NCBI GenBank assembly: GCA_023898345.1
Contig: CP060218.1
Location: 930,001-994,000 of the forward strand
Length of the DNA: 64,000 nt
Direction of reading: 5' to 3'
Origin: Candidatus Woesearchaeota archaeon
GTDB taxonomy: Archaea > Nanobdellota > Nanobdellia > Woesearchaeales > UBA583
Shown here: piece by piece, positions 25,017 through 33,502 of the stretch
Layout of the letters: the number at the start of each line of letters is the position of its first letter
How positions within the stretch are numbered: position 1 is the stretch's first letter
Program-made: the position numbers and the translations under genes
Notes under the pieces: generated by a model
Told to the model about the DNA's origin: nothing
What the model saw: the letters and a program-made list of their open reading frames with translations, nothing else
The model's database searches: none

Positions 25017-25328
25017 TTATCTTTGTGAATAAAGAGATTTTATAGTGTATGTAATTTTTTCCTTTGAAGGCATCTCTTCAACTTCTTTCATAGAATATTC
25101 ATAACACTCCAAATTTTTTGTTTGGGAGGAATACTGGCAGCTTTGATAAAAAGAAGATCTCTTTGTGAAATTTTTTTCTTCTGCTTTTTGAACGAGAAGG
25201 GGCGCTTCAAAAGAAGAAATTGTAAGTATTTGTGTTGTAAAAAGAGGGATTTGTGCTGTTGCAGTAATAGGAACACAAAGAAAAAGTAAAAGAATCAAAA
25301 ACAAAAAAGTCTTATAATTTTTTTTCAT
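25017..25328 (-). CDS. Small secreted protein
   Basis: A 103-residue protein with a strong signal peptide (KTFLFLILLLFLCVPITATA, residues 6-25). The mature part is short, basic-acidic mixed, with two cysteines (YQSCQYS, LECYEYS). It lies 73 bp upstream of the pilin-like gene at 23168-24943 on the same strand and may be the first gene of the secreted-protein operon. No family is recognised. Confidence 0.6.
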   Translation of the reverse strand: MKKNYKTFLFLILLLFLCVPITATAQIPLFTTQILTISSFEAPLLVQKAEEKNFTKRSSFYQSCQYSSQTKNLECYEYSMKEVEEMPSKEKITYTIKSLYSQR

Positions 25329-25413
25329 AATTTATATTTTCATGATGACTATTTGTTTTTTTGTTAAAATCTTTTAGAGGTAAAAAGGAGACTAAATACG
25401 GTAACCTTGAATT

Positions 25414-25517
25414 ATATAGTCGTCCACAAAACTCATTCATTTTGTCTCCTCTCTATTCATTCAGTTCATTTGCTAAATAGTGTTCTCGAAGTTAAAAACT
25501 TCTGCACAGCACTATAC
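25414..25517 (+). repeat. Repeat M1, copy a
   Basis: A 104-bp element whose reverse complement recurs at 53977-54080 with about 80 percent identity. The ends are short inverted repeats (ATATAGT at the left, ACTATAC at the right). The right half folds around GAAG-TTAAAAA-CTTC, extended by AGTG and CACT. The trmY stop codon (25512-25514) lies inside the right terminus, so the element abuts or overlaps the 3' end of that gene. The rest of the gap from 25329 holds nothing else evident. Confidence 0.75.
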
Positions 25518-26087
25518 ATTGTCACACTCATAATTGATAATGGTGATTGCTTGTGAAGTAAAATAAATTTGAGGGCCGAGTGAAAGTTTTTGACATTCTT
25601 TTTTGAGAAATTTTTTTACTTGTTTATCAAAACCTTCATGGTCGCCCAAAATGAAATGAGCATGTTCAAGATTTTCTTTTTTAATTTCTTTAATGTGTAT
25701 TCCATTACTATCAAGAAGATAAATGGGGCCAGAGTCGTCTTGAAATTCTTTGACCAAAGTTTCAAGGTTTTTATCATCGACAAAGACGCCTGGATGCACT
25801 TCACGTCTTTGGCCAGGTTTTGCTTTTCTTAAAGCCAACTCCAGAAGTTTTTTTAGATCTTTTTTTGAAATCGTATTTTTTTCGTGATAGCGAATGTCAA
25901 TATGTCGTGGAGGTGTTGGCGGCCCTAAAAGAAGAAGATGTAAAACAATGTCTTCTCGGAAAGTATTTGAGGAAAAGAGTGCCGAAATAATACTGTGCAG
26001 CAGAATGTCGACGCGTCCTGCAGTCTTGAGGTCTCGAATGAATGGCGCAGTATGAGCGCTTTTTGAAATAATCAGGAAATTGTGCAT
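25512..26087 (-). CDS. trmY: tRNA (pseudouridine-54 N1)-methyltransferase TrmY
   Basis: A 191-residue SPOUT methyltransferase. The N-terminus MHNFLIISKSAHTAPF and AGRVDILLHSIISALF match archaeal TrmY, as does LGPPTPPRHI. The C-terminal SAM-binding knot includes HFILGDHEGFDKQ and a late Cys in NYECDN. It converts pseudouridine 54 of archaeal tRNAs to N1-methylpseudouridine in the T-loop. A TATA-like CTTTTTAATAC (about 26109-26118) is 26 nt upstream of the ATG. Repeats M1 and M2 flank the gene directly, and its stop codon is within M1. Confidence 0.93.
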   Translation of the reverse strand: MHNFLIISKSAHTAPFIRDLKTAGRVDILLHSIISALFSSNTFREDIVLHLLLLGPPTPPRHIDIRYHEKNTISKKDLKKLLELALRKAKPGQRREVHPGVFVDDKNLETLVKEFQDDSGPIYLLDSNGIHIKEIKKENLEHAHFILGDHEGFDKQVKKFLKKECQKLSLGPQIYFTSQAITIINYECDNV

Positions 26088-26139
26088 AAAGTAGAACTAT
26101 ACGTAAAAGTATTAAAAAGATAACGAAAAAAGAAAAAAG

Positions 26140-26276
26140 TAAAGAAATTGCTAAAATGTGTCTCTCTCAATCGGAGTAGAGCTCCGAAGTATTACGGCAC
26201 TTTTCAAGACACAAGTTCTAACTCCTAGCTGGACGCTCGTAGCAGAGCTGAGGAGTATAATACCTAGCTAAGAAAT
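26140..26276 (+). repeat. Structured repeat M2, copy a (long form)
   Basis: About 137 bp, shared with 53811-53956 (long) and 59795-59867 (short). Conserved blocks are TAAAGAAATTGCTAAAAT, the hairpin TCGGAG-TAGAG-CTCCGA, AGTTCTAA, AGAGCTG and GGAGTATAATACC. A longer stem pairs TAGCTGG with CCTAGCTA. The right end runs into the stop codon of the minus-strand gene 26276-26746. Read leftward from that gene, the element is its 3' UTR. Confidence 0.8.
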
Positions 26277-26746
26277 TACCAAGTAAAGCAATCTTGGAGA
26301 AACGCTAGTATTTTTACGGAGATGCTTTCTTGGGCACAAGTCGTATCACAACTAGGAACTTCATCGAGAAACCTGCTCTGACTACTCTGGTGCATTGTTG
26401 TCACAGTTGGTTTTGTATCAACTTTATGCTCAACAGAGACGAGTACATTTGAGTGGTAGTCTGGTTGGACTGTTTGTGGCAAACTACTAGTGTAAACTTC
26501 TGTACAAGGGTCTTCTTCTACCATTTTTGTTTCTAAAACATTTGAATCTGGTCCAAAACTGCTTAGAACAAGAACGTCACTTTCACTCATGTAATCACAG
26601 CAATTTGTACTTGCTTCTTCAAGTTGAACTTCTTGGTAGTTGTAGCAGCACTCACTTTGACTAGTGAGAACCGTCACGCTTGCATGAGCCCCTACAAGAA
26701 GAACCGCAAGAGCCATAAAAATGTTTAGGAGTAACTTTTTCGCCAT
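26276..26746 (-). CDS. Small secreted cysteine-rich protein
   Basis: A 156-residue protein with a signal peptide at residues 1-22 (LLLNIFMALAVLLVGAHA). The mature chain has nine cysteines in pairs (SECCYNY, TNCCDYM, DPCTEVY, PSCDTTCAQ, QDCFTW) and a Ser/Thr/Val-rich middle. The pattern suggests a disulfide-bonded extracellular peptide or small surface protein. The stop codon merges with the right end of repeat M2. A TATA-like box lies about 40 nt upstream. It diverges from the antiporter gene, with a perfect GTGACAT/ATGTCAC palindrome between. Function is unknown. Confidence 0.6.
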   Translation of the reverse strand: MAKKLLLNIFMALAVLLVGAHASVTVLTSQSECCYNYQEVQLEEASTNCCDYMSESDVLVLSSFGPDSNVLETKMVEEDPCTEVYTSSLPQTVQPDYHSNVLVSVEHKVDTKPTVTTMHQSSQSRFLDEVPSCDTTCAQESISVKILAFLQDCFTW

Positions 26747-26822
26747 TTTTTAACTTAATAGTGATGAAACTACTCTTTGGTATTTTATAAATTTTTGGAG
26801 TTGAAATTTTCTGAACAATGAG

Positions 26823-26836
26823 GTGACATATGTCAC
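26823..26836. promoter_or_regulatory. Perfect 14-bp palindrome GTGACATATGTCAC
   Basis: GTGACAT followed by ATGTCAC lies between the divergent secreted-protein and antiporter genes, 31 bp upstream of the antiporter TATA box. With flanking bases it fits the GTGA-N6-TCAC form. A related site, TGTGAGATATATCACA, is at 54087-54102. It is a probable operator of an unknown regulator. Confidence 0.55.
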
Positions 26837-26896
26837 ATGACTACAGTCTATTCTGAGTCCCGCAAGCTTTTTAAAACAAAGTTACAAGCTTTGAGT

Positions 26897-27880
26897 ATGT
26901 TGGAGATATTATTTTGGTTAGTTATTTTTATCGTGAGTCTCATTGTTCTGGTTAAGTCTGCGGATTCTTTTACTTCTGCTGCAGAAAGAATTGGTGTTGC
27001 TATTGGAATTCCTTCTTTTCTTGTTGGTGTTACGATTGTTGCTTTCGGAACCTCTCTTCCAGAGTTAATGTCCTCTGTTCTTGCAGTGATTGAAGGCTCT
27101 TCTGAGATTGTTGTCGGCAATGTTGTTGGTTCAAATATTGCAAATATTTTGTTAGTTCTTGGTGTTGCTGCGCTTCTTGGGGGAAGCATCCATATTGCAC
27201 ACGACATTATGCGGGTGGATATTCCCGTTTTAGTTGCTTCGGCTTTTTTGTTGTTCTTGATGGTCTGGGATGGACAATTTACGTTTTGGGAATCTCTTCT
27301 TTGTCTTGCGGGAATTTTCATTTATCTCTTCTATACCATGCAGTCGTCAAACCCAACAGAACCTGAAAAAAAACTGGCTGAACAAGACGCACCAAAAAAA
27401 ACTGAGCACCGTAAACATGCCCTTAAAGACTGGGCAATTATTGGTGTTGGAGTTATAGGTTTGACACTCGGAGCAAAGTATGTCGTCAGTTCGGTTTTAG
27501 AATTATCTTCATTGTTAGGAATTGGAACTGAAGTTATAGCTTTGGTTGTCGTCGCTTTTGGAACTTCTCTGCCAGAATTGATGGCAACGCTGATTGCAGC
27601 AAAAAAAGGAAATGCGGAAATTGCTGTCGGAAATGTTTTGGGTTCAAATGTCTTCAACACGTTCATGGTTATGGGCACGTCCGGACTTGTCGCTCCTCTT
27701 ACTGTGTCAGGCCAGCTTCTCATTCCAGCGTCTGTTATCTCTTTGGCGATGCCCGTTATGATTGTCTCAACTTTGCTTTTTGTCTTTATGACTCAGGACA
27801 AAATCGTTACAAAATGGGATGGTTGGGTTTTGATTCTCTTCTATATTTTCTTTTTGATTTCTAGCTTTGAACTTCTCTAG
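26897..27880 (+). CDS. CaCA-family sodium/calcium antiporter (YrbG-like)
   Basis: A 327-residue membrane exchanger of ten helices in two homologous halves. Both alpha-repeats are present: VGVTIVAFGTSLPELMSSV in the first half and VALVVVAFGTSLPELMATL-like in the second (ALVVVAFGTSLPEL). Each is followed by the G-N-V-x-G-S-N motif (VVGNVVGSNIAN and AVGNVLGSNVFN). It moves Ca2+ out of the cell against Na+ or H+. I start at the ATG 26897 (MLEILFWL) because TATA-like CTTTTTAAAA (26867-26876) is 26 nt upstream; the in-frame ATG at 26837 lies upstream of that box. Confidence 0.95.
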   Translation: MLEILFWLVIFIVSLIVLVKSADSFTSAAERIGVAIGIPSFLVGVTIVAFGTSLPELMSSVLAVIEGSSEIVVGNVVGSNIANILLVLGVAALLGGSIHIAHDIMRVDIPVLVASAFLLFLMVWDGQFTFWESLLCLAGIFIYLFYTMQSSNPTEPEKKLAEQDAPKKTEHRKHALKDWAIIGVGVIGLTLGAKYVVSSVLELSSLLGIGTEVIALVVVAFGTSLPELMATLIAAKKGNAEIAVGNVLGSNVFNTFMVMGTSGLVAPLTVSGQLLIPASVISLAMPVMIVSTLLFVFMTQDKIVTKWDGWVLILFYIFFLISSFELL

Positions 27881-27927
27881 GGAGAAAGTTCCAAAAACCA
27901 TATAAATTCTTCATGTGAGACTCTTTC

Positions 27928-29055
27928 ATGCAAGCCCCTCTTTCTTCTGTCGATATTCTTTTTCTGAGCTCTGACGAACATATTCTTTTGTACCGTCGAC
28001 AAAGTGAACCTTTCAAAGGTGAGCTTGCTTTGCTTGGCGGTCTTCAACAAAGTCACGAAAGTTTTTCGTCGGCGATTGAGAGAATACTCAAACAAAAGGC
28101 AGGTCTTATTACAAGAATTGAAGGAAAAAAAATCTGGATTCAAGATGTTGGTGAGTGTTCACTAGAACAAGTAAAAAGTTATGATAGTGGTTCTGATGTT
28201 CGCGGAGGAAATACGACTCTTTTCCTTCTTCAAACTGATTTACGTACGGCAGATTTGAAAAAACATCTTTCACCAGAGTTAGAACTACGTGCACACAACG
28301 CCGTTCCAAAACTTGCTTTTGACCATAATGCCTTTGTTCAGGACTATTTCTATTATTTCAAAAACAAAACTACAGCAAATCTTTCCCAAAATATTGCAAT
28401 TACAACAGACATTGTTCTTTTTACGATTCAAAATCAACAACTTAAGGTCTTGCTTACAAAAAGAGAAAAGGAACCTTACAAAGATTTCTTTACTTTGCCC
28501 GGAGGTTTTATTGATCCTAAACTTGATTTGGATAGCGCGGCTAAAAGCATTTTGAAAAGAGACACAAATATAGATGGTGTTTATCTTGAACAACTCTATA
28601 CTTTTGGTGACCCACAAAGAGATAAACGAGCAAGAGTTTTGTCTGTCGCGTACTATGCTTTGCTTGACAGTGCCAGAGTTACGCTTTTTCATTCTACAAA
28701 ATATTCGCAAATTAATTGGTTTAGCTTACATGAAGTAGAGAAGCTTTCGATTGCTTTTGATCACAAGGAGATTATTAGTTTGGCGGCGCAGAGAATACGA
28801 AATAAAATCGAGTACACAAATATTGTTTTTCAACTTCTTCCTTTGAAATTTACTCTTGGCGAACTTCAGAAAGTCTATGAAATTATTTTAGGACGTTCTT
28901 TGGACAAGAGAAATTTTCGCAAAAAAATTGCAGACTTAGATATGCTTGTAGAATTGAATGAGTACAAAAAGGAGGGAAGAATGCGTCCGGCACAGTATTA
29001 TTGTTTTAAGGAACATACTCGTGAAACTCTTCTTAATGTAAAAAGTTGGATTTGA
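27928..29055 (+). CDS. NrtR-like Nudix-related transcription regulator
   Basis: A 375-residue protein with three parts. Residues 1-130 are a divergent Nudix-like domain. Residues 150-270 are a Nudix fold whose box is degenerate (GGFIDPKLDLDSAAKSIL in place of G-x5-E-x7-R-E-x2-E-E). A C-terminal winged helix follows (FTLGELQKVYEIILGRS, DKRNFRKKIADLD). This matches NrtR, an ADP-ribose-sensing repressor of NAD genes whose Nudix site is often inactive (known family). It is encoded tail to tail with a complete NAD salvage operon, so regulation of that operon is a strong inference. A TATA-like CATATAAATTC sits about 27 nt upstream. The extra N-terminal Nudix-like domain is unusual. Confidence 0.85.
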   Translation: MQAPLSSVDILFLSSDEHILLYRRQSEPFKGELALLGGLQQSHESFSSAIERILKQKAGLITRIEGKKIWIQDVGECSLEQVKSYDSGSDVRGGNTTLFLLQTDLRTADLKKHLSPELELRAHNAVPKLAFDHNAFVQDYFYYFKNKTTANLSQNIAITTDIVLFTIQNQQLKVLLTKREKEPYKDFFTLPGGFIDPKLDLDSAAKSILKRDTNIDGVYLEQLYTFGDPQRDKRARVLSVAYYALLDSARVTLFHSTKYSQINWFSLHEVEKLSIAFDHKEIISLAAQRIRNKIEYTNIVFQLLPLKFTLGELQKVYEIILGRSLDKRNFRKKIADLDMLVELNEYKKEGRMRPAQYYCFKEHTRETLLNVKSWI

Positions 29056-29063
29056 AGTTTGTC

Positions 29064-30698
29064 TTATTTCCATCCATGATAAATAGGGATTCGTCTTCCG
29101 TGTCCAAAACTTTTTTCTTGTACTTTGATTGCAGGTGCTGCTTGTCGTCTCTTGAATTCATTTGCATGAAATCTTGAAAGTAAATCGGGGACAATGGGTC
29201 CGTACTGTGTTTCAAGATTTGTGCGACTTTCTCTTCCTTCTATGAATGCATTTGTTAACGGAGCAAGTGTTGAATAAGGCGCGCCCAAACTTTCTTCGTC
29301 GCTTTGTCCAAGTGCAAGCCCTGCCGACGGAGCTTTTCCGAGGATGTTTTTTGGAATGATTTCTTTTCTAGCTCTTTGATTTTTGAGTTCTGAGAGAGCA
29401 TACACTTCTTGTTTGTCAACATCCCCCAAAACACTTAGTGCTCCGGCCATATCTCCGTAGAGTGTACAGTAACCAAGTCCTGTTTCTGTTCTGTTCCCTG
29501 TTGTGAGTACGTAGCCGCCATGTTTGTTTGAAAGTGCCATAAGAATATCGCCTCTTATTCTTGCTTGCAAATTTTCTTCGGTAACATTTTTTTCTTTTCC
29601 TTCAAAGGCCTGCTCTAAGGTTTGGACATAGGCTGTGTACATGGGACCAATAGGAATGACTTGGTGTTGTATATGAAGTTGTTTTGCTAAGTTTGCTGCG
29701 TCTTCCAGAGAGTCTGGAGAGGAAATGTCAGATGGCATTGCTACGCTGTGAACTTTGTCAGCGCCAAGTGCATCGACAGCCAGAGCTAATGTTAAAGCAG
29801 AATCGATTCCACCACTTGAACCGACGTAGACATGTTCTTGTCCAACATATTCTTGAATGCCAAAAACAAGTGCATCATATATGTCATCAATAAGAGAGTC
29901 TTCAAGTGTTGGCATTCGTCCTTTAGCGTTTGTGTCGACAAGGAAAAAGTCTTCTTCAAATTTCTTTCCTCGTGCAATAAGATTTCCTTCTTTGTCATAG
30001 GCAAGACTCCTGCCGTCAAAGACAAGCTGTCCGTCGTAGCCGTCAAAGGAGCCAACAAGATTTGTGTATATGGCAGGAATTCCATTTGAACGACTCATTT
30101 CTTCAAGGATCTTTTTTCGGGTTTCTAGCTTTCCCTTTGTCCATGGTGATGCTGAAAGATTAATGAGTATGTCAGCTCCAGCATCTCGAAGTTCCTTTCC
30201 TAAATTTTGGCCGTATAAATGACCCCACATATCTTCACAAACTTGAATGCCGCAACGTTGTCCAGCAATCTGAGCTAGATTGAGTTTTTTTCTTGAAGGG
30301 TGAAAGTAACGCTTTTCAGAGAAAACGTCGTATTGTGGCAAAAGAGTTTTATCAAAAACATCGCTGACTTTTCCTTCTTGAAGGAGTGCGACAGAGTTGT
30401 AGCGCAAGAGCAAGTTTTCAGGACCTCGCTTTTCTTTGTCCATGTCGACAAATCCAACAAGAGCAGAAATGTTTGGGTTTATTCTTTTGGCAATCTCTTC
30501 TAGCTTTCTTTTTCCAGCTTGTACAAAGTCATCATTGAGGAAAAGATCCATTGCCATGTACCCATTCACGCTCAGTTCTGGAAAAACAAGAAGCTCTGCT
30601 TGTGCTTGTGTCGCTCTTTGTGATGCTTGGACAATCTTCTCTGCGTTTTCTTCAAGGAAGGCAGGTTTGCTTTTCATTTGACTTACAGCTACTTTCAT
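29064..30698 (-). CDS. nadE: Glutamine-dependent NAD+ synthetase
   Basis: A 544-residue two-domain enzyme. The N-terminal nitrilase-like glutaminase has its triad Glu in FPELSVNGY, Lys in DKTLLPQYD and Cys in GIQVCEDMW. The C-terminal synthetase has the ATP pyrophosphatase P-loop SSGGIDSALTLALAV and TGNRTETGLGYCTLYGD. It amidates nicotinate adenine dinucleotide to NAD+, with glutamine as nitrogen donor. The ATG overlaps the stop of the NadM-Nudix gene by four bases. It is the last gene of the NAD operon. Confidence 0.97.
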   Translation of the reverse strand: MKVAVSQMKSKPAFLEENAEKIVQASQRATQAQAELLVFPELSVNGYMAMDLFLNDDFVQAGKRKLEEIAKRINPNISALVGFVDMDKEKRGPENLLLRYNSVALLQEGKVSDVFDKTLLPQYDVFSEKRYFHPSRKKLNLAQIAGQRCGIQVCEDMWGHLYGQNLGKELRDAGADILINLSASPWTKGKLETRKKILEEMSRSNGIPAIYTNLVGSFDGYDGQLVFDGRSLAYDKEGNLIARGKKFEEDFFLVDTNAKGRMPTLEDSLIDDIYDALVFGIQEYVGQEHVYVGSSGGIDSALTLALAVDALGADKVHSVAMPSDISSPDSLEDAANLAKQLHIQHQVIPIGPMYTAYVQTLEQAFEGKEKNVTEENLQARIRGDILMALSNKHGGYVLTTGNRTETGLGYCTLYGDMAGALSVLGDVDKQEVYALSELKNQRARKEIIPKNILGKAPSAGLALGQSDEESLGAPYSTLAPLTNAFIEGRESRTNLETQYGPIVPDLLSRFHANEFKRRQAAPAIKVQEKSFGHGRRIPIYHGWK

Positions 30699-31633
30699 CT
30701 TCTCTCGCCTCTTTGTTTCATGTAATCTTGAGCAATAATCTTGTGGTCAAACACGAGTTCTTCTCGGAGTAAATTTTCAAGAGGAACAAAGCGAATTCCT
30801 TTGGCATCACTGCCTTCTTTCCATGTGCCTGAGCCTTGTAGTGTGTACACAGCTGATACAACGTGCTGGCGTGGGTCTCTGTTTGGATCTGAGTAAATTC
30901 CCAAGAGGCTTTCTTTACTTCCTTGCAGACTTGTTTCTTCAAAGATTTCTCGCAACAGAGCATCTTCTACTGTTTCGCCAATGTCGACAAAGCCGCCAGG
31001 GAAAGCCCAGCCCAAAGGTTTGTTTTTTCTCTCAATAAGAAGAACTCCTTCCTTTCCTTCTTCGTTTTTTACTTCAACAATGCCATCAACTGCAAGGTAA
31101 GGAGTTTGCAATTCTTGAGAGGAAAGAAGTTTGAGACGAGCTTGCAAATCAATTTCTTTGATGTAGCTTTGTACTTCTTCTGGAACATATTCACTAATAT
31201 CTAGGCCCTGTTTTATTCGTTGTCTTACGATACTTGCTTTTATGGGAACTTCTATAGTGAGATTTTTCCTTTTGATGTTTGTATTTTCAAAGCATGCAAG
31301 TGTTCGTGCATTTCCTGAATAAAGAGAGTCGAAATGCGGAAGTTCTCTTAAGATGTACTGCGCCCAAGCTTTGTTGTCGCCAAGGTCAGGGATGCCAAAT
31401 ATTTCATACTCAAGATTTTTTTTTGAGAGGACTCTTTCAAAGAGTGTTTTTCTCTCTTCAAAACTGAGAGGATTTTTCAAGGAGTATTCTTCTTCACATG
31501 AGCCAATTCCAATGATAAGTTTTGAAATATTTTCTCTTTGGATTTGTTCGATAGCGTTAAGTTGTCCAAAGGTGAGAGGTTGAAAGCGTCCAACATACAA
31601 AGCAACTTCCTCATGTGTTGTCTCATATTCCAT
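30695..31633 (-). CDS. NadM-like nucleotidyltransferase fused to a Nudix hydrolase
   Basis: A 312-residue fusion. Residues 1-170 follow the NadM-type NMN/NaMN adenylyltransferase fold (ALYVGRFQPL, IIGIGSCEEEYSLKNP, FDSLYSGNARTLA). The nucleotide-binding H-x-G-H that should follow GRFQP is T-F-G-Q here (LTFGQL). Residues 185-312 form an intact Nudix domain (GGFVDIGETVEDALLREIFEE), similar to ADP-ribose pyrophosphatases. NadM-Nudix fusions are known in some bacteria. Expected role: adenylation of (nicotinate) mononucleotide and hydrolysis of ADP-ribose or related products. The lost His pair makes the first activity doubtful. Overlaps with both neighbours show an operon. Confidence 0.88.
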   Translation of the reverse strand: MEYETTHEEVALYVGRFQPLTFGQLNAIEQIQRENISKLIIGIGSCEEEYSLKNPLSFEERKTLFERVLSKKNLEYEIFGIPDLGDNKAWAQYILRELPHFDSLYSGNARTLACFENTNIKRKNLTIEVPIKASIVRQRIKQGLDISEYVPEEVQSYIKEIDLQARLKLLSSQELQTPYLAVDGIVEVKNEEGKEGVLLIERKNKPLGWAFPGGFVDIGETVEDALLREIFEETSLQGSKESLLGIYSDPNRDPRQHVVSAVYTLQGSGTWKEGSDAKGIRFVPLENLLREELVFDHKIIAQDYMKQRGERR

Positions 31634-32318
31634 TTTTTAAAACCTCATCAAGACGAAGAAGTTTTGCTCCTTTTTGTTCCCACTCTCTCATTTTGTCGGC
31701 AGAGTTTTTTGCGTCTATTCCGTACATGCAATTAGTAATGGCAAGGACTTCTATGTTCGATTCCAGAAGTCCCTTCACGGCAAAATCAACACAGACGTCT
31801 GTTGCAACTCCGTACACAAGTGCTTTTTCTATGCCCAAATTTTTTACTAACTCTGCTGCATAAGGATTCCCTGCTTTGTCGAAAACGTCGAAGCGATCTT
31901 TGCGAAAAACAATTTCTCCTTTGTGTGCTCGAATATTTGCTTCAATACTTTCCAAGCTTTCTTCTGTTTCCCAATTGATGTACAAAGGATTTCTTTTTCT
32001 TGTTGCATCAATGTTTTCTGCTCCGTAGCTTTCTTGAAGACAGTGTGGAGGAAATGTTGTCATGAAATTTGGATGTTCTCCAGTTTTTGCAAATTCAAAG
32101 GCATCTTCTTTGTGCCAGTCCACACTAGCAAAGAGAGGAATATCTTTTTCTCGAAGATACTCTGTGAGACTTTTGAGATTGGCAGCAATGGACATCGCTT
32201 CAGGCAGTGCAAGTTTTCCGACATAGGCCTTGCTGTTTTTTCCATCTTCCATGAAATCTCTTTGTGTGTCTACGTCCCAAGCGACAATTGTATAGATATT
32301 GTTTTTTTTCTCTGTCAT
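31623..32318 (-). CDS. pncA: Nicotinamidase
   Basis: A 231-residue cysteine hydrolase of the isochorismatase fold. The catalytic triad is visible: Asp in VDTQRDFM, Lys in FRKDRFDVFD and Cys in GVATDVCVDFAV. The metal-binding D-x-H is in ASVDWHKED. It converts nicotinamide to nicotinate in the first step of NAD salvage. The start lies 13 bp after the pncB stop, and the 3' end overlaps the next gene by 11 bp. The length is slightly above that of typical PncA. Confidence 0.94.
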   Translation of the reverse strand: MTEKKNNIYTIVAWDVDTQRDFMEDGKNSKAYVGKLALPEAMSIAANLKSLTEYLREKDIPLFASVDWHKEDAFEFAKTGEHPNFMTTFPPHCLQESYGAENIDATRKRNPLYINWETEESLESIEANIRAHKGEIVFRKDRFDVFDKAGNPYAAELVKNLGIEKALVYGVATDVCVDFAVKGLLESNIEVLAITNCMYGIDAKNSADKMREWEQKGAKLLRLDEVLKNGI

Positions 32319-32331
32319 TTTTCTTTCCTCT

Positions 32332-33489
32332 TTAGTTTCCTAGTCGTAGTTCCAAACGGGAATTTGGAGAATATCCCCTGCCAACTTTTGAAATGGGAAT
32401 CATTGAGTTTCTCTCTTCTCCGACGGCAACGATGTCCATTGTAGCAGCTCTGCTTTCGTAAATACCTCCAACACCAAGTCCTTCGAAGAGTTTTCTTTCT
32501 AGGAGTTGCTCTGCTCGTGCAAATGCTTGTACTTTCTCAACTTTTCCAAATCCACTTGTCAGGATGAGCCCAACCCTGTCGTGGCCTGCTTCGTCGAGTG
32601 CTTTTCGAAGAGAATAGACTCCACTTACACAAACACCATTTCCAAACCAGTACTTTTTGTCTTCTTCTGGGATCTCTAGTGTTCTGCCAAGATCTTGCTC
32701 AAACTGTGCTCTTTGTTCTGGACGGTAAGCACCTTGAGCCAGATTTTCTCCACACGTATCTACTCGAAGCGCTGAAATATCTTTTAGTGTGTTTACCACA
32801 CTTAATGAGTCGTCAAGTTCTTTATTATTATAATCAATCAAGGCAATTCTGGGAATGTCGGAGGAAATAATCTTATCAAATGCTCTTGTAGCTTCTAAGA
32901 CTGCATGTTCAGATCCGCACTTCCAAGCATAGATGTTTTCAAGTGCATGGGGAATGGTACCCAATCCTTTTGCTCCGATAATCTCGGCGCCAGCGTCAGT
33001 GGAAGCTCCAACAGCCCCTCCCTCAAATGCTGCTCGTGCGATAATTTCATCTTCCTTGTAGCCCCAATGTCGTGCGCCAAAGTAAAGAACTGGCCGGTTT
33101 CCTGCAGCGTCAACAATGTCTTGCATTCTTTGTCGTATGGCTGACCCTTGGATGAAAGAACCGTCATTTTGCTTGCTTGTTTCTCCTGCGATAATTCCTA
33201 AGTAGAGAGTTTCGAGTTCTACAATATCCTGAATGGGCGCTTCAATAATCATTTGCGTCTCTTTTGGAGAATATTTCATTCCATTCTTTAGTGCATAGAC
33301 AGCGCCTTTATTTTTGGAAAAATCGACATTTTCCTTAAGTAATTGTACCGCTTCGTCAACTCCAGCAACAGTTCCCGGGCCTTGGCGTACAAAGACTTGT
33401 GCGCGTACAAAAGGATTGAGTTCTTCTGCTTCCAAAATCTGTCTCGTTCTTGTAAAATACTTGTCCGTGAATCTTTGAATATCTACCAT
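32332..33489 (-). CDS. pncB: Nicotinate phosphoribosyltransferase
   Basis: A 385-residue type II phosphoribosyltransferase. Typical segments are QIIEAPIQDIVELE-like (MIIEAPIQDIVELETLYLG), FGARHWGYKEDEIIARAAF, GGAVGASTDAGA and IPHALENIYAW, then IALIDYNNKELDDS and TSGFGKVEKVQAF, of the quinolinate/nicotinate PRTase superfamily barrel. It joins nicotinate to PRPP to give NaMN. It is the first gene of the four-gene NAD operon. Its leader holds two palindromic sites that fit a repressor. Confidence 0.95.
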   Translation of the reverse strand: MVDIQRFTDKYFTRTRQILEAEELNPFVRAQVFVRQGPGTVAGVDEAVQLLKENVDFSKNKGAVYALKNGMKYSPKETQMIIEAPIQDIVELETLYLGIIAGETSKQNDGSFIQGSAIRQRMQDIVDAAGNRPVLYFGARHWGYKEDEIIARAAFEGGAVGASTDAGAEIIGAKGLGTIPHALENIYAWKCGSEHAVLEATRAFDKIISSDIPRIALIDYNNKELDDSLSVVNTLKDISALRVDTCGENLAQGAYRPEQRAQFEQDLGRTLEIPEEDKKYWFGNGVCVSGVYSLRKALDEAGHDRVGLILTSGFGKVEKVQAFARAEQLLERKLFEGLGVGGIYESRAATMDIVAVGEERNSMIPISKVGRGYSPNSRLELRLGN

Positions 33490-33502
33490 TTTTTATTGTA
33501 TT

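Noticed and set aside
26140..26276. M2 as a degenerate tRNA gene
   Set aside because: The D-arm-like string and a T-loop-like string are present, but the acceptor and T-stems do not pair and the anticodon stem is only three pairs. A derived element remains possible; a functional tRNA is not.
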